Assembly: GCA_020722805.1 (NCBI GenBank) | Contig: DYKA01000003.1 | Coordinates: forward strand, 1 to 42,578 | Length of the DNA stretch: 42,578 nucleotides | Source of the DNA: Vermiphilus sp. | Lineage (GTDB): Bacteria; Ratteibacteria; UBA8468; B48-G9; DTJG01 | Reading direction: 5' to 3' | Shown here: piece after piece, positions 16,054-26,024 of the stretch | How the letters are laid out: every line of letters starts with the position of its first letter | How positions within the stretch are numbered: position 1 is the first letter of the stretch | The notes under the pieces: generated by a model | The model's input: the letters and a program-made list of their open reading frames with translations, nothing else | What the model was told of the DNA's origin: nothing | Databases searched by the model: none | Translations under genes and position numbers: made by a program

Positions 16054-17039
16054 AAGGAGAAAAGGTGAGAGAGATTACGTATCGTCAGGCACTTAATGAA
16101 GCCCTTGATGAGGAAATGATGCGAGACAGCAAGGTGTTTCTAATGGGGGAGGATATTGCGATATATGGCGGAGCATACGGAGTTACTGCAGGTCTTCTGA
16201 ACAAGTATGGCCACGAGCGCGTGATTGATACCCCCATTTCAGAAGCCGGGATAGTTGGCACAGGACTCGGTGCTGCACTTTTAGGATACAGACCAGTGGT
16301 TGAGATTATGTATATTGACTTTATTGGATTGTGCATGGACCAGCTCAATAACCAGGTTGCAAAAATAAGATATATGTTTGGTGGGAAATGTACAGTTCCA
16401 CTCACAATAAGGACAGAAGGTGGAGCAGGAAGAACACTCGGTGCCCATCACTCACAGAGTCTTGAAGCGTGGCTGATGCATATCCCCGGAATAAAGGTTG
16501 TGATGCCCGGAACACCTGCAGATGCAAAGGGGCTGTTAAAAAGTTCAATCCGCGAAGATAACCCGATTGTCTTTATTGAACATAAGATGCTCTATAATAC
16601 AAAGGGTGAGGTCCCTGATGGAGAGTATCTGACTCCCATCGGTACCGCGGATATTAAAAGACAGGGTAAAGATGTTACGATTCTTACTTACTCCAGAATG
16701 GTTCTGTTTTCTCTTCAAGCAGCAGAAATTCTCGCTAAAGAAGGAATAGATGTTGAAGTGGTAGACATCAGAACACTTCTCCCACTTGATAAACAAACGA
16801 TAAAAAAATCAGTAATGAAAACTAACAGGGTTGTGATTGTTGAAGAAGATACAAAAACTTCAGGCGCCGGAGCAGAAATCGGAATGACGGTCGTTGAAGA
16901 ATGTTTTGATTACCTTGATGCTCCAGTAAAGAGAATAGCAGGCGCGGATGTTCCGATGCCAAAAGCACCAAATCTTGAAAAGATTGCAATACCTTCTCCG
17001 GAAAGTATTGCTGAAGGAATAAGGGAGGTAATGAAATGA
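16050..17039 (+). CDS. Thiamine-diphosphate-dependent dehydrogenase E1 component, beta subunit
   Basis: A 329-residue transketolase-like beta subunit that completes the alpha2beta2 E1. GEDIAIYGGAYGVTAGL near the N-terminus carries the conserved Glu that activates thiamine diphosphate. DTPISEAGIVGTGLGAAL and EGGAGRTLGAHHSQSLEAW are highly conserved family blocks, and VVDIRTLLPLD begins the C-terminal domain. GTG 16065 (preceded by AAAGGAGAAAAG) is an alternative start; I kept the ATGA overlap with E1 alpha. It also overlaps E2 by 4 bases, implying coupled translation. Confidence 0.94.
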   Translation: MKGEKVREITYRQALNEALDEEMMRDSKVFLMGEDIAIYGGAYGVTAGLLNKYGHERVIDTPISEAGIVGTGLGAALLGYRPVVEIMYIDFIGLCMDQLNNQVAKIRYMFGGKCTVPLTIRTEGGAGRTLGAHHSQSLEAWLMHIPGIKVVMPGTPADAKGLLKSSIREDNPIVFIEHKMLYNTKGEVPDGEYLTPIGTADIKRQGKDVTILTYSRMVLFSLQAAEILAKEGIDVEVVDIRTLLPLDKQTIKKSVMKTNRVVIVEEDTKTSGAGAEIGMTVVEECFDYLDAPVKRIAGADVPMPKAPNLEKIAIPSPESIAEGIREVMK

Positions 17040-18208
17040 TAAGAGAAATCATAATGCCCAAGCTTGGCGAAACAATGGAAGAGGGCTACATCAATAAATG
17101 GCTGAAGAAAGAAGGTGATAAAGTTAAAAAAGGGGAGGTTATTCTTGAGGTAATGAGCGACAAAACAAACTTTGAGATTGAATCACAGTATGACGGGTAT
17201 TTAAGAAAAATTCTTTTTCCGGCATCGGAAAATCCTGTTCAGGTGACAACAATAATTGGCTATATTTCCGATACAAAAGATGAGGAAATACCAGAAGTTA
17301 CAGCAAAAGTTTTTGAAAAAAAGACACAGGATGTTGTAACATCAACAACCCAGGGAGATGTCCCGGTTGCAGAAGAGAAACAAAGGATAAAGGCAAGTCC
17401 TGCAGCAAGAAAACTGGCTGAGGATCTCGGAATAGACATTGGAAAGATATCTGGAAGCGGCGAATCAGGAAGGATTGAGAAAAAGGATGTTGAGGCATAT
17501 GCTGCCCGGATGAAAATTGAACAGGTTCTGCAGCATCCAGAATATGAGAAACTCTCACCTATAAGAAAGATTATTGCTGAAAGATTGAAACTCAGTAAAC
17601 AGAATATACCACACTACTACCTCTCTACAAAAATCCTGATGGATAATATTGACAATCTTAAAGAGATTGCCAGGAAAAAAGGAAAGGAATTTACATATAC
17701 TGATTTTATAATCTTTTACACGGCCAGGATTATTCAAAGGTTTCCATTAATGAATGCAACTTTTTCAGATGATACAATTTACTATCCCGAATCAGTGAAT
17801 ATAGGACTTGCTGTTAACACAAAAGACGGACTCGTTGTGCCTGTGCTGCGGCATCTTCAAACAAAGACGCTTGACGAAATATCTACTGAAAGAGCCCGGC
17901 TTGCTGAAAAAGCAAGAAACAATCAGTTGAGAAAAGAAGATACTGAAAACTGCGGATTTGTAATAAGTAACCTTGGAATGTTTGATGTGGTTCACTTTCA
18001 GGCAATCATAAATCCGCCTGGAACTGCGATAATGGCAGTTGGCTCCATAGGGAAAGAACCGGTTGTCATTAATGATAACATCGTGGTTAAACGTACGATG
18101 TGGGTAACTCTTTCCCTTGATCACAGGGTAATTGACGGCGCATACGGCGGACAGTTTCTTCAACATCTGAAACAGTTATTTGAAAACCCGGGTATTCTTG
18201 ATATATGA
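17036..18208 (+). CDS. Dihydrolipoamide acyltransferase (E2) of a 2-oxo acid/acetoin dehydrogenase complex
   Basis: A 390-residue E2. The single lipoyl domain (about 1-80) has [11 protein letters not shown] and the lipoylation site [11 protein letters not shown], Lys43. The peripheral subunit-binding domain is [20 protein letters not shown] (about 118-155). The acyltransferase domain (about 180-390) ends with [17 protein letters not shown], with the catalytic His and Asp of HRxxDG. It takes acyl groups from E1 to coenzyme A. No E3 (dihydrolipoamide dehydrogenase) gene is in the window, so it must be shared or lie elsewhere. The stop overlaps cysE by 4 bases. Confidence 0.94.
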   Translation: MIREIIMPKLGETMEEGYINKWLKKEGDKVKKGEVILEVMSDKTNFEIESQYDGYLRKILFPASENPVQVTTIIGYISDTKDEEIPEVTAKVFEKKTQDVVTSTTQGDVPVAEEKQRIKASPAARKLAEDLGIDIGKISGSGESGRIEKKDVEAYAARMKIEQVLQHPEYEKLSPIRKIIAERLKLSKQNIPHYYLSTKILMDNIDNLKEIARKKGKEFTYTDFIIFYTARIIQRFPLMNATFSDDTIYYPESVNIGLAVNTKDGLVVPVLRHLQTKTLDEISTERARLAEKARNNQLRKEDTENCGFVISNLGMFDVVHFQAIINPPGTAIMAVGSIGKEPVVINDNIVVKRTMWVTLSLDHRVIDGAYGGQFLQHLKQLFENPGILDI

Positions 18209-18930
18209 TATCCCGAATAAAAGAAGATATTCAGACAGTATTCAGAAAAGATCCTGCGGCACGGAATTTGCTTGAGATTCTGCTGTGCTATCCGGGATTG
18301 CACGCAATATGGTTTCACCGGATATCTCATTATTTCTGGACTCACGGAGCACGTACGTTTGCTAGATTTCTTTCCCACATTAGCAGATTTCTGACCGGTA
18401 TTGAAATCCATCCTGGCGCAAAAATCGGTAGAAGATTTTTTATTGACCACGGAATGGGAGTTGTCATAGGAGAAACTTCCGAAATTGGAAATGATGTGTT
18501 ATTATATCAGGGGGTTGTTCTTGGTGGAACATCCCTTGAAAAGAAAAAGAGACATCCAACAATAAAGGATAATGTCGTTATAGGAGCAGGAGCAATAGTG
18601 CTGGGGGCTATAGAAATAGGTGAAGGCGCAAAAATTGGCGCGGGTTCAGTGGTGGTGAAGGACGTACCCCGTGGTTCCACTGTTGTGGGAGTTCCCGGCA
18701 GAGTAGCAGGAGTTCATCCAATCAAAGCAGTTGACCTTGACCATGGTCAACTTCCTGACCCTCTTGCAAAAGCACTGTCAATCATTATTGAAGAACAGGA
18801 AAAACTTGCTGAAAGAATTTCTGTTCTTGAAGGGATGGAAGGTCTCAAGGCAAAAATTGATACCTATTTTGAAGAAAAGAAAAGGGAAATATCAACAATG
18901 TTTGAACCTCTTGATAAGGGGGACAAATGA
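18205..18930 (+). CDS. cysE: Serine O-acetyltransferase
   Basis: CysE acetylates L-serine from acetyl-CoA for cysteine synthesis. The 241-residue protein starts with the short helical segment of the compact CysE type ([22 protein letters not shown]). The left-handed beta-helix of hexapeptide repeats follows, with [13 protein letters not shown] carrying the catalytic His/Asp region, [18 protein letters not shown] and GVPGRVAG. A charged C-terminal extension (about 195-241) looks helical and is longer than in many short forms. It overlaps E2 upstream and the LysM gene downstream by 4 bases each. Confidence 0.95.
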   Translation: MISRIKEDIQTVFRKDPAARNLLEILLCYPGLHAIWFHRISHYFWTHGARTFARFLSHISRFLTGIEIHPGAKIGRRFFIDHGMGVVIGETSEIGNDVLLYQGVVLGGTSLEKKKRHPTIKDNVVIGAGAIVLGAIEIGEGAKIGAGSVVVKDVPRGSTVVGVPGRVAGVHPIKAVDLDHGQLPDPLAKALSIIIEEQEKLAERISVLEGMEGLKAKIDTYFEEKKREISTMFEPLDKGDK

Positions 18931-20426
18931 AATCATTGTTTTTCGCATTGTTCTGTACCCTGTTTTTTACAATCGTAGCAAATGGCACTTACATTACCCA
19001 GTACCATACTGTGAAAAAAGGTGAAACATTATTGTCTCTGGCAGCCAAATACAAGACGAGCGTTGAGGAACTGAAAAACTGGAATAATATGAAATCAACC
19101 AGGATTTTTACTGGTCAGCGTCTGATTGTAAACAAATACCAGAAAAAAGATGAAAACACATCCTACTACACTGTGAAGAAGGGTGATACACTCTTTGAAA
19201 TCAGCAGAAAAACAGGTGTTTCAGTTGAAAAACTGAAGGATTACAACAATCTTTCAACCAATACCCTGTATCCAGGTCAAAGGATAAGAACTGTTCCCGG
19301 GAAACAAAAAACTGTTGCAACAAAAAAGGCACAAACCGCGATTGCAACTGCTCCGGCTGATACATACGTGGTAAAACGGGGTGATACACTTTCCGGTATC
19401 AGCAGGAAAACCGGTGTTCCGATTAATGAACTGAAGAAAATCAATAATCTCAAGAACTCAAAACTTGCAATCGGACAGAAACTTGTCCTGAGGGTGAATG
19501 AGACGCCAGTAATAGTAGAAACCCAGCAGGTTATTGCATCAGCGGGTAGCATTGATGAAAAGAAGAACCAGGACCATCAGATAGTGCAGCCCGCAAGAAC
19601 AATCTATATAAACAGATACCACACAATTAAAAAGGGCGATAGCCTTAGCAAGATTGCACGCAAATATGGAGCTACTGTTACAACCATTAAACGACTGAAT
19701 AATTTAAAATCAAACACAATACATCCAGGCAAAACAATTATAGTTGCAAGAATTGTAAAGGAGGTTTCTCCACCAGTTATAAATCCGACGCCGATAGCAC
19801 CCGTGACACCAAAAATCTATTACAGGGTAAAACTGGGAGACACGCTTGAGTCAATCGCCGCGAGATTCGGTATAAGTGTTGCTGCCCTGAAAGAATCAAA
19901 CCTTCTTTTTGATGGGAGAATAAAAATAGGTCAGACACTCGTAATCCCGGAGGTCGCTAACAACGTTGAAGATGCTGGATTTGAAACCTCTATTTCCACT
20001 GAAGAAAAATATGATACCCAAAAATTCCTTGCATTGAAGGTTATAGAACACGCAATTAATTTCATAAACACTCCTTACAGGTACGGCGGACTATCACAGA
20101 AGGGAATTGACTGTTCAGGACTTGTTAAGAAATCATATGAAGCAGTAGGGATATCTATTCCGAGAACATCAAGAGAACAGGCGAAGGAAGGTGAAATCAT
20201 ACCTCTCAGTGCAATAAAACCTGGGGACCTGCTCTTCTTTGGAAACAAGGGACACATCAATCATGTTGGAATTTATATAGGGGATAACAAGTTTGTTCAC
20301 GCAAGCCGTGAGTTTGGAAAGGTTGTTGTCGCAGATCTGAATGACCGATATTATCAAAATCATCTTATCTGTGCAAGGACCTTAATCAACGGAGATGTTC
20401 TGGAATCAACTGACAGGAAAAACTGA
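18927..20426 (+). CDS. Secreted LysM-repeat NlpC/P60 peptidoglycan endopeptidase
   Basis: A 499-residue wall hydrolase. A signal peptide ([17 protein letters not shown]) is followed by five LysM domains, each opening [36 protein letters not shown] or YYRVKLGDT. These bind peptidoglycan glycan strands. The C-terminal NlpC/P60 domain (about 370-490) has the catalytic Cys in [12 protein letters not shown], His in INHVGIYIG and a third polar residue in FVHASREF. It probably cuts stem peptides during cell-wall growth or division. Five LysM modules is a high number for this architecture. It overlaps both neighbours. Confidence 0.94.
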   Translation: MKSLFFALFCTLFFTIVANGTYITQYHTVKKGETLLSLAAKYKTSVEELKNWNNMKSTRIFTGQRLIVNKYQKKDENTSYYTVKKGDTLFEISRKTGVSVEKLKDYNNLSTNTLYPGQRIRTVPGKQKTVATKKAQTAIATAPADTYVVKRGDTLSGISRKTGVPINELKKINNLKNSKLAIGQKLVLRVNETPVIVETQQVIASAGSIDEKKNQDHQIVQPARTIYINRYHTIKKGDSLSKIARKYGATVTTIKRLNNLKSNTIHPGKTIIVARIVKEVSPPVINPTPIAPVTPKIYYRVKLGDTLESIAARFGISVAALKESNLLFDGRIKIGQTLVIPEVANNVEDAGFETSISTEEKYDTQKFLALKVIEHAINFINTPYRYGGLSQKGIDCSGLVKKSYEAVGISIPRTSREQAKEGEIIPLSAIKPGDLLFFGNKGHINHVGIYIGDNKFVHASREFGKVVVADLNDRYYQNHLICARTLINGDVLESTDRKN

Positions 20427-21436
20427 TGTTTTCAAATAAGTCAGGATGCAGGTGGGCATGTTATGACTGGAAACTTGGAAGAATTCTGTTTATGGAAAAC
20501 GAAATAATCAGAATTTGCATCCTTGTTGATAAAGGTACGGATATTGTTGAATTTATTTACAAACCGCTTGATGTTGATTTTATGTGGAGAAGTCCGTTTC
20601 CGTTGTATCCTCAAGGTTTCCCTGAAACAATTCATGGAAAACTTGGTAAATTTATTGACTATTATCCCGGCGGATGGCAGGAGTGTTTTCCGAATGCCGG
20701 AAGACCTTGCGAATATAAAGGAGCTGATATAGGACTCCACGGTGAGGTCGCAACTCTTCCGTGGGAATACCAGGTGATAGATTCATCAAAAGATATTCTG
20801 AAGATAAAATTCTGGGTAAGAACCCTCAGAACTCCATTTTATCTTGAAAAAGCACTGGTTCTCAGGACAAACTCTGCAACCGTGGAAATTGAAGAATGTG
20901 TGATAAATGAGGGTGGAGAAGAAATGGATTTCCTGTGGGGACATCATCCTGCATTTGGCGAACCATTCCTTGACGAAAGCTGCAGAATTAATATTAAGAG
21001 TGCAAAGGTAGAAGTTTTCCCTGGCGATGGAATTTCAACAACAAATTTGAAGCAGGGCACCGGTACCTGGCCAGAAGTTGAAGGAATTGATGGTAAATCA
21101 GTTGACTTAAGCAGGGTTCCTTCACCGAATGCAAAGGTGTCTGATGTAATCTTCCTATCAGAACTCAAAGAAGATAAATATGAAATAGTGAATCAAAAAA
21201 TTTCACTTGGTTTCAGGTTTGAATTTCCGCGACATATATTCAAGTATCTGTGGTACTGGAGGGTTGCACGCGGAAGTTTTGGATACCCGTGGTACGGAAG
21301 AACTTATAATATAGCACTTGAACCGTTTTCTGGAAGAGCAATACTTTCAGAGGCAGTCAGAAACGGGTATCAGATTACACTCGGTCCTGGAGAAAAACTG
21401 CAGGCAAACCTTTCAGCAACTGCCTTCCGAATTTAA
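20426..21436 (+). CDS. Aldose-1-epimerase-like protein (galactose mutarotase superfamily, DUF4432-like)
   Basis: A 336-residue protein that appears to have the beta-sandwich fold of galactose mutarotases. The order of segments fits sugar mutarotase relatives: an N-terminal WKLGRILFMENE strand, YYPGGWQECFPNAG, LHGEVATLPWEYQV, WGHHPAFGEPFLDES with a His-His pair, and ALEPFSGR near the C-terminus. Relatives bind sugars and may interconvert anomers. Substrate is unknown. The start overlaps the previous stop (TGATG). A carbohydrate role fits the polyol dehydrogenases upstream only loosely. Confidence 0.7.
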   Translation: MFSNKSGCRWACYDWKLGRILFMENEIIRICILVDKGTDIVEFIYKPLDVDFMWRSPFPLYPQGFPETIHGKLGKFIDYYPGGWQECFPNAGRPCEYKGADIGLHGEVATLPWEYQVIDSSKDILKIKFWVRTLRTPFYLEKALVLRTNSATVEIEECVINEGGEEMDFLWGHHPAFGEPFLDESCRINIKSAKVEVFPGDGISTTNLKQGTGTWPEVEGIDGKSVDLSRVPSPNAKVSDVIFLSELKEDKYEIVNQKISLGFRFEFPRHIFKYLWYWRVARGSFGYPWYGRTYNIALEPFSGRAILSEAVRNGYQITLGPGEKLQANLSATAFRI

Positions 21437-21437
21437 G

Positions 21438-22859
21438 ATGAAAGAGTTTCAGACCATTATTGGACTTGAGGTCCATGTTGAGCTTTTGACGAATTCCAAA
21501 ATGTTTTGTTGGTGTTCCACGGAATTTGGCAGGCAACCGAACACTCAGGTGTGTCCTGTTTGCCTTGGACTTCCCGGCGCACTTCCTGTTGTAAATGAAA
21601 AAGCAATAGAACTCGGATTGCGCACATCAATTGCACTGAACTGCAGGATAAACAAAGAATGTATTTTTGTGAGAAAATCATATTTTTATCCAGACCTGCC
21701 GAAAAACTTTCAGATATCACAGTATGGAGACCCAATCGGAGTTGATGGTTATCTCTGCATTGGTACAAAAAACATTGGCATACTTCGTGTCCACATGGAA
21801 GAAGATACAGGTAAACTGATACACGACGAAAGAACTGGCACATGGTCGGGTATTGACTTTAACAGGTCAGGTATTCCCCTTATGGAGATTGTAACAAAAC
21901 CCGAAATCACAGGACCTGATGAAGCTGAACAGTTTCTTCAGGAACTCAAACGACTCATCTCATATATTGAAGTGAGTGATTGCAATATGGAAGAGGGATC
22001 CTTAAGATGCGATGCAAATATCTCCGTCAAACTAAAGTCAGACACAAAACTTGGGACAAAGGTGGAGGTAAAAAACATGAATTCCTTCCGTTCAGTGAGA
22101 CGTGCGCTTACCTATGAACAGCAGCGGCTAACCAGTTTACTGGAAAAAAAGAAAGAAATTTTTCAAGAGACACGGCTCTGGAATGAAACACTCCAGATTA
22201 CTGAACCAATGAGAACAAAAGAAGAGGCGCATGATTACAGATATTTCCCGGAACCGGACCTTCTGCCGTTCAGAATAGATATAGATACGATCAACAGGGT
22301 AAAATCAGAAATTGGGGAATTGCCGCAATTAAAGGAAAAACGATTTCAAAGTGAATACGGCCTATCCCCTTATGACTCTGCTGTACTGAGCTCTGAAAAA
22401 ACAATTGCGGATTACTTTGAGCAAGCCATTTCCTTTTATGCAAAACCAAAACAGGTTGCAAACTGGATACAGACAGAAATTCTTGGACTTTTGAAGGAAG
22501 CAAAATGCAGAATAGACAAATGTAAGGTCAGCCCACAATCACTGGCAAAAATTGTTGAAATGGTGGATAATAATATAGTGAGTGCAACCACGGGAAAAAA
22601 GATTCTTCGCGAGGTATTTGCCACAGGCACAGACCCGGAGGCTCTTGTTAGAGAGAAAAATCTCATCCAGATAAGCAATACAGAGCAAATAGAAACGATG
22701 ATAGATGAGGTTTTGGATGAAAACCCGCAGGCGGTCGGCGATTATAAATCAGGCAAGACCCAGGCGCTTGGATTTCTTGTGGGGCAGGTAATGAAAAAAT
22801 CAGGCAGCAAAGCAAATCCTGCTGTCGTAAGACAAATATTGCAAAAGAAATTAGATTAA
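21438..22859 (+). CDS. gatB: Aspartyl/glutamyl-tRNA(Asn/Gln) amidotransferase subunit B
   Basis: GatB binds mischarged Glu-tRNA(Gln) or Asp-tRNA(Asn) and phosphorylates the carboxyl group for amidation. From ATG 21438 it has 473 residues, typical for the family; the ORF-track start 120 bases upstream lies in the previous gene. Visible blocks are IIGLEVHVEL at the start, the zinc-site cysteines (CWCSTEF and CPVCLGLPGALPV), SYFYPDLPKNFQISQYG, MEEGSLRCDANIS, and the C-terminal YqeY-like domain. The partners gatC and gatA are not in the window. It starts one base after the previous stop. Confidence 0.96.
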   Translation: MKEFQTIIGLEVHVELLTNSKMFCWCSTEFGRQPNTQVCPVCLGLPGALPVVNEKAIELGLRTSIALNCRINKECIFVRKSYFYPDLPKNFQISQYGDPIGVDGYLCIGTKNIGILRVHMEEDTGKLIHDERTGTWSGIDFNRSGIPLMEIVTKPEITGPDEAEQFLQELKRLISYIEVSDCNMEEGSLRCDANISVKLKSDTKLGTKVEVKNMNSFRSVRRALTYEQQRLTSLLEKKKEIFQETRLWNETLQITEPMRTKEEAHDYRYFPEPDLLPFRIDIDTINRVKSEIGELPQLKEKRFQSEYGLSPYDSAVLSSEKTIADYFEQAISFYAKPKQVANWIQTEILGLLKEAKCRIDKCKVSPQSLAKIVEMVDNNIVSATTGKKILREVFATGTDPEALVREKNLIQISNTEQIETMIDEVLDENPQAVGDYKSGKTQALGFLVGQVMKKSGSKANPAVVRQILQKKLD

Positions 22860-22881
22860 CAGGGCATAAGGAGCCAGAAAA

Positions 22882-24075
22882 ATGAAAAAGAAAATTGTGA
22901 TATGGGTTGCTGGTTTTTTTCTATTGAGTTTCCTTCTCGGGTTTAACCTTGAAGTATCTCAAGCAAGAAAAAATGAGGAAGAGTTTTATCGCGAACTTGA
23001 ACGTTTTGTAAATGTCGTAAACATAGTAAAAAAAGAATATGTGACACCTGTTAATGATAAAAAACTCATATATGGCGCACTGAAAGGCATGCTATCTTCT
23101 CTTGACCCTTACAGCGCCTTCCTTGAACCAGAAGCATCAAAGGAACTACAGATTGAAACATCTGGAGAATTTGAAGGTGTCGGAATGGAAATAACATTGA
23201 AGGACGGAATAATAACTGTTGTAAGCCCTATACAGGATACCCCTGCATGGAATGCAGGAGTTAAGCCAGGAGACAGAATAATAGAAATAGATGGAAAATC
23301 AACAAAAGGAATGAATACATGGGAAGCAGCGCAAAAACTCAGAGGCAAGAAAGGAACATCTGTAACCATCAGTGTTCTGCGGGAACACACCACAAAGATT
23401 ATCAAGATAACCCTTGTCAGAGATGTCATAAAGGTGAAATCAATTAAAAGCTCAATTCTGCCTGGAAACATCGGATACGTGAGAATAACTAATTTTCAGG
23501 AAAGAACAAGCACGGATCTTGAGGCAGTTATAAAAGAATTAATCAATCAACAGGTACAGGCATTAATTCTTGATCTCAGGAATAATCCAGGGGGACTTTT
23601 GAGCTCAGCCATAGAGGTGAGTCAAATGTTCCTGCCTGAGAAAAAGATTATCGTTTCAATTCAGGGCAGAAAACCAGAAGAAAAAAGAACTTATTATTCT
23701 CAGAAACCTCCATTATGGAACAAACCAGTTGTTCTGCTTGTCAACAACGGAAGTGCAAGCGCATCAGAAATCGTTACAGGTGCACTCAGAGACAATATCA
23801 GCACCTGCAAGGTTATCGGAACGAAGACCTTCGGTAAGGGCTCTGTCCAGAATCTGATAAAACTTGATGAAGATGGAACATCCATGAAACTGACGATTGC
23901 CTATTATTATACACCTTCCGGCACTAAGATTGATGGTAAAGGCATTGAGCCCGATATTAAAATTGAGGCACCAGAAGATATTGAAATGGGTTCTCTTGAA
24001 AAAGATGTTCAGTTAAAAAAGGCAGTAGAAGAATTATCAAGTCAGATGCAGGCAACAGTTGTAAATACTCAGTAA
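22882..24075 (+). CDS. ctpA: Carboxy-terminal processing protease (S41 family)
   Basis: A 397-residue periplasmic serine protease that degrades or trims proteins from the C-terminus. The N-terminal hydrophobic segment (IWVAGFFLLSFLLGFNL) is a signal or anchor. A PDZ domain follows (about 95-180, with GVGMEITLKDG and KPGDRIIEIDG). The S41 core has RNNPGGLL, the catalytic Ser in NNGSASASEI (about residue 293) and Lys in GTKTFGKGSVQ (about 319). AAGGAG precedes the ATG. The last codons (VVNTQ, stop) and the bases after them are almost repeated at 34946-34971. Confidence 0.95.
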   Translation: MKKKIVIWVAGFFLLSFLLGFNLEVSQARKNEEEFYRELERFVNVVNIVKKEYVTPVNDKKLIYGALKGMLSSLDPYSAFLEPEASKELQIETSGEFEGVGMEITLKDGIITVVSPIQDTPAWNAGVKPGDRIIEIDGKSTKGMNTWEAAQKLRGKKGTSVTISVLREHTTKIIKITLVRDVIKVKSIKSSILPGNIGYVRITNFQERTSTDLEAVIKELINQQVQALILDLRNNPGGLLSSAIEVSQMFLPEKKIIVSIQGRKPEEKRTYYSQKPPLWNKPVVLLVNNGSASASEIVTGALRDNISTCKVIGTKTFGKGSVQNLIKLDEDGTSMKLTIAYYYTPSGTKIDGKGIEPDIKIEAPEDIEMGSLEKDVQLKKAVEELSSQMQATVVNTQ

Positions 24076-24086
24076 AGTACATTTTA
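24061..24086 (+). repeat. 26-base repeat, copy 1 (ctpA 3' end)
   Basis: The 26 bases starting GTAAATACTCAGTAAAG match 34946-34971 at 24 positions. This copy spans the last four codons and stop of ctpA and 11 bases beyond. The rest of the gap to 24167 is AT-rich with TTTGCATTTTGCATT repeats and shows no gene or clear promoter. Confidence 0.65.
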
Positions 24087-24167
24087 TTGCAAAGTGAAAA
24101 GTGAAAAATAATTTTAATCTTGCAGTTTACAATTTGCATTTTGCATTGAATATTTACCAACAGTTAA

Positions 24168-25040
24168 ATGAAAAACTTTAACAGAAGATACGGCTCAGGT
24201 GTACTGATTCTTTTTCTGGTTTTTCTGGTACTTTTGACCTTTCTTTTTCTCGTTGAACAAATCAAGAAAAAACCATATCCAGAGAAAAAACCCACACCTC
24301 TTGAACGCAAATTTATCACTCCAGGTAAGAAAAAGATTTTGCCTGAAGTTATTCCAGAAAAAGCCGGGGCAGGGGAGATTGCAATCATACTGGATGATGT
24401 TGGATGGAATCCAGATATTGTCTCTCAGATCAAGAGAATACCTGTTCCATTAACTCTTGCAATACTACCAGACAGTCCATTTGGATTAAAAATAGCAAAG
24501 CAACTGTCAGGCAGACCGGGTGTTGAGCTTATTCTCCATATTCCCCTTGAACCAGAAAGGACAAACAGTGAGACACTGCTGTTAGATGGCTTTTTAACGG
24601 TGAAAATGGATGATGAACAGATCAGAGACAAATTCAATGATTATCTCGCAAGGTTCGGTTCTTACATCGTTGGTGTCAATAATCACATGGGTTCCAAATT
24701 TACAAAAGATCAGGAAAAAATGGCAGTGTTACTTGAAGAAATCAAAAAGAAAAAACTTGTGTACATAGACAGTTTAACAACACAAAAATCTGTTGGATAT
24801 ACTGAAGCGAAAAAAATGGGAATAAAAACAGCCAGAAGGGATGTTTTTCTTGATAACTCACCTGACCGCGAAAAAATCATTCAGGGTCTGATTATGACCG
24901 GCGAAATTGCAAGAAATAAAGGCACGGCGGTTGCCATTGGACACGCAAGGACGAATACGTTAAAAATTCTTGAGGAAAAATTACCGGAAATGCTGAAAGA
25001 AGGGTACAGGTTTGTACCTGTAACAAAACTAACCAGGTAA
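24168..25040 (+). CDS. Divergent polysaccharide deacetylase family protein (YibQ-like)
   Basis: A 290-residue envelope protein with an N-terminal membrane anchor (VLILFLVFLVLLTFLFLVE), a basic/proline linker and a NodB-like TIM-barrel domain from about 68. Family blocks are IAIILDDVGWNPD, LTLAILPDSPFG, ELILHIPLEPE, VGVNNHMGSKFT, YIDSLTTQKSV and VAIGHARTNTL. These residues form the metal site of the YibQ type. Other members of the family are encoded next to wall-hydrolase regulators such as EnvC, and here it follows ctpA. Catalysis has not been settled for the family. There is no clear ribosome binding site. Confidence 0.88.
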   Translation: MKNFNRRYGSGVLILFLVFLVLLTFLFLVEQIKKKPYPEKKPTPLERKFITPGKKKILPEVIPEKAGAGEIAIILDDVGWNPDIVSQIKRIPVPLTLAILPDSPFGLKIAKQLSGRPGVELILHIPLEPERTNSETLLLDGFLTVKMDDEQIRDKFNDYLARFGSYIVGVNNHMGSKFTKDQEKMAVLLEEIKKKKLVYIDSLTTQKSVGYTEAKKMGIKTARRDVFLDNSPDREKIIQGLIMTGEIARNKGTAVAIGHARTNTLKILEEKLPEMLKEGYRFVPVTKLTR

Positions 25041-25041
25041 A

Positions 25042-26019
25042 ATGATTATAGCCGGTATAGAGAGCTCCTGTGATGAAACATCTGCAGGTATTGTCAGAGA
25101 CAGAAAAATCCTCGCCAATCTGATAGCAAGCCAGGAAAAAATCCATGCTTCATTCGGAGGCGTGGTTCCTGAACTTGCCAGCCGCGCCCATCTTGAAAAG
25201 ATATCTGGCCTTTTCAATCTGTCCCTGAAAAAGGCAGGAATCAGTTCATCGCAGATAGATGCATTCGGCGTTGTAAATAGACCCGGACTCAAAGGTTCAC
25301 TAATGATAGGGGTGAGTTTTGCCGAGGGTATCGGTTATGCACTGAAAAAGCCCGTGTATAATGTAAATCATCTTCACGCCCATCTTGCAGCATGCTATAC
25401 AGACCCTGAAATCCAGTTTCCTGCGCTCGGGCTTGTCATATCAGGCGGTCATACGAGTTTGTTTCTGATTAAGAATCACACCGAGCTTGTATCCCTCGGA
25501 AAAACAAGAGATGATGCATGCGGGGAGGTATTTGACAAGGTTGGCAGAATGATGAATCTTCCTTTCCCTGGCGGAGCACATGTAGAAAAAATTGCACAAA
25601 AAGGCAATGAAAAAAAAATCAGATTCCCGCGCGCATATATCAGAAATTCTCTTGATTTCAGTTTCAGCGGAATCAAGACAGCCGTTTATTACTACATTTC
25701 CAAACACGGACTCAAAAACCTGCCGGATATAGCAGCCGGATTTCAAAAGGCGATTGTTGATTCAATAATAAAAAAGATAGATGATGCCCTTGAAATATAC
25801 GATGTCAGAACCATGCTGTTCGGAGGAGGCGTGATAAGGAATGATTACCTGAGAAATAGAATCACCCAGCATCTTTCAAAAAAAAAGATCCACGCCGCAA
25901 TTCCAGATCCGCAGATGTGCATTGACAATGGTGCAATGGTTGCCATTTTAACAGATTATATGATTTCAGCAGGTATTGAACCGCAGCCCTATGTCATCAA
26001 TGTTTGTCCAACAAAATAG
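25042..26019 (+). CDS. tsaD: tRNA N6-adenosine threonylcarbamoyltransferase
   Basis: TsaD transfers threonylcarbamoyl to A37 of ANN-decoding tRNAs, together with TsaB and TsaE. The 325-residue protein has the ASKHA fold signatures: GIESSCDET at the N-terminus, the metal-binding NHLHAHLAACY (His110 and His114), LVISGGHTSLF, KTRDDACGEVFDKVGR, and MLFGGGVIRN near the C-terminus. The stop is TAG, showing that TAG is an ordinary terminator in this genome. It converges with mltG five bases later. Confidence 0.97.
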   Translation: MIIAGIESSCDETSAGIVRDRKILANLIASQEKIHASFGGVVPELASRAHLEKISGLFNLSLKKAGISSSQIDAFGVVNRPGLKGSLMIGVSFAEGIGYALKKPVYNVNHLHAHLAACYTDPEIQFPALGLVISGGHTSLFLIKNHTELVSLGKTRDDACGEVFDKVGRMMNLPFPGGAHVEKIAQKGNEKKIRFPRAYIRNSLDFSFSGIKTAVYYYISKHGLKNLPDIAAGFQKAIVDSIIKKIDDALEIYDVRTMLFGGGVIRNDYLRNRITQHLSKKKIHAAIPDPQMCIDNGAMVAILTDYMISAGIEPQPYVINVCPTK

Positions 26020-26024
26020 GCACA

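Noticed and set aside
23957-24160. 67-residue minus-strand ORF after ctpA
   Set aside because: Its start lies in TTTGCAT-type repeat DNA and the rest is antisense to the ctpA end.
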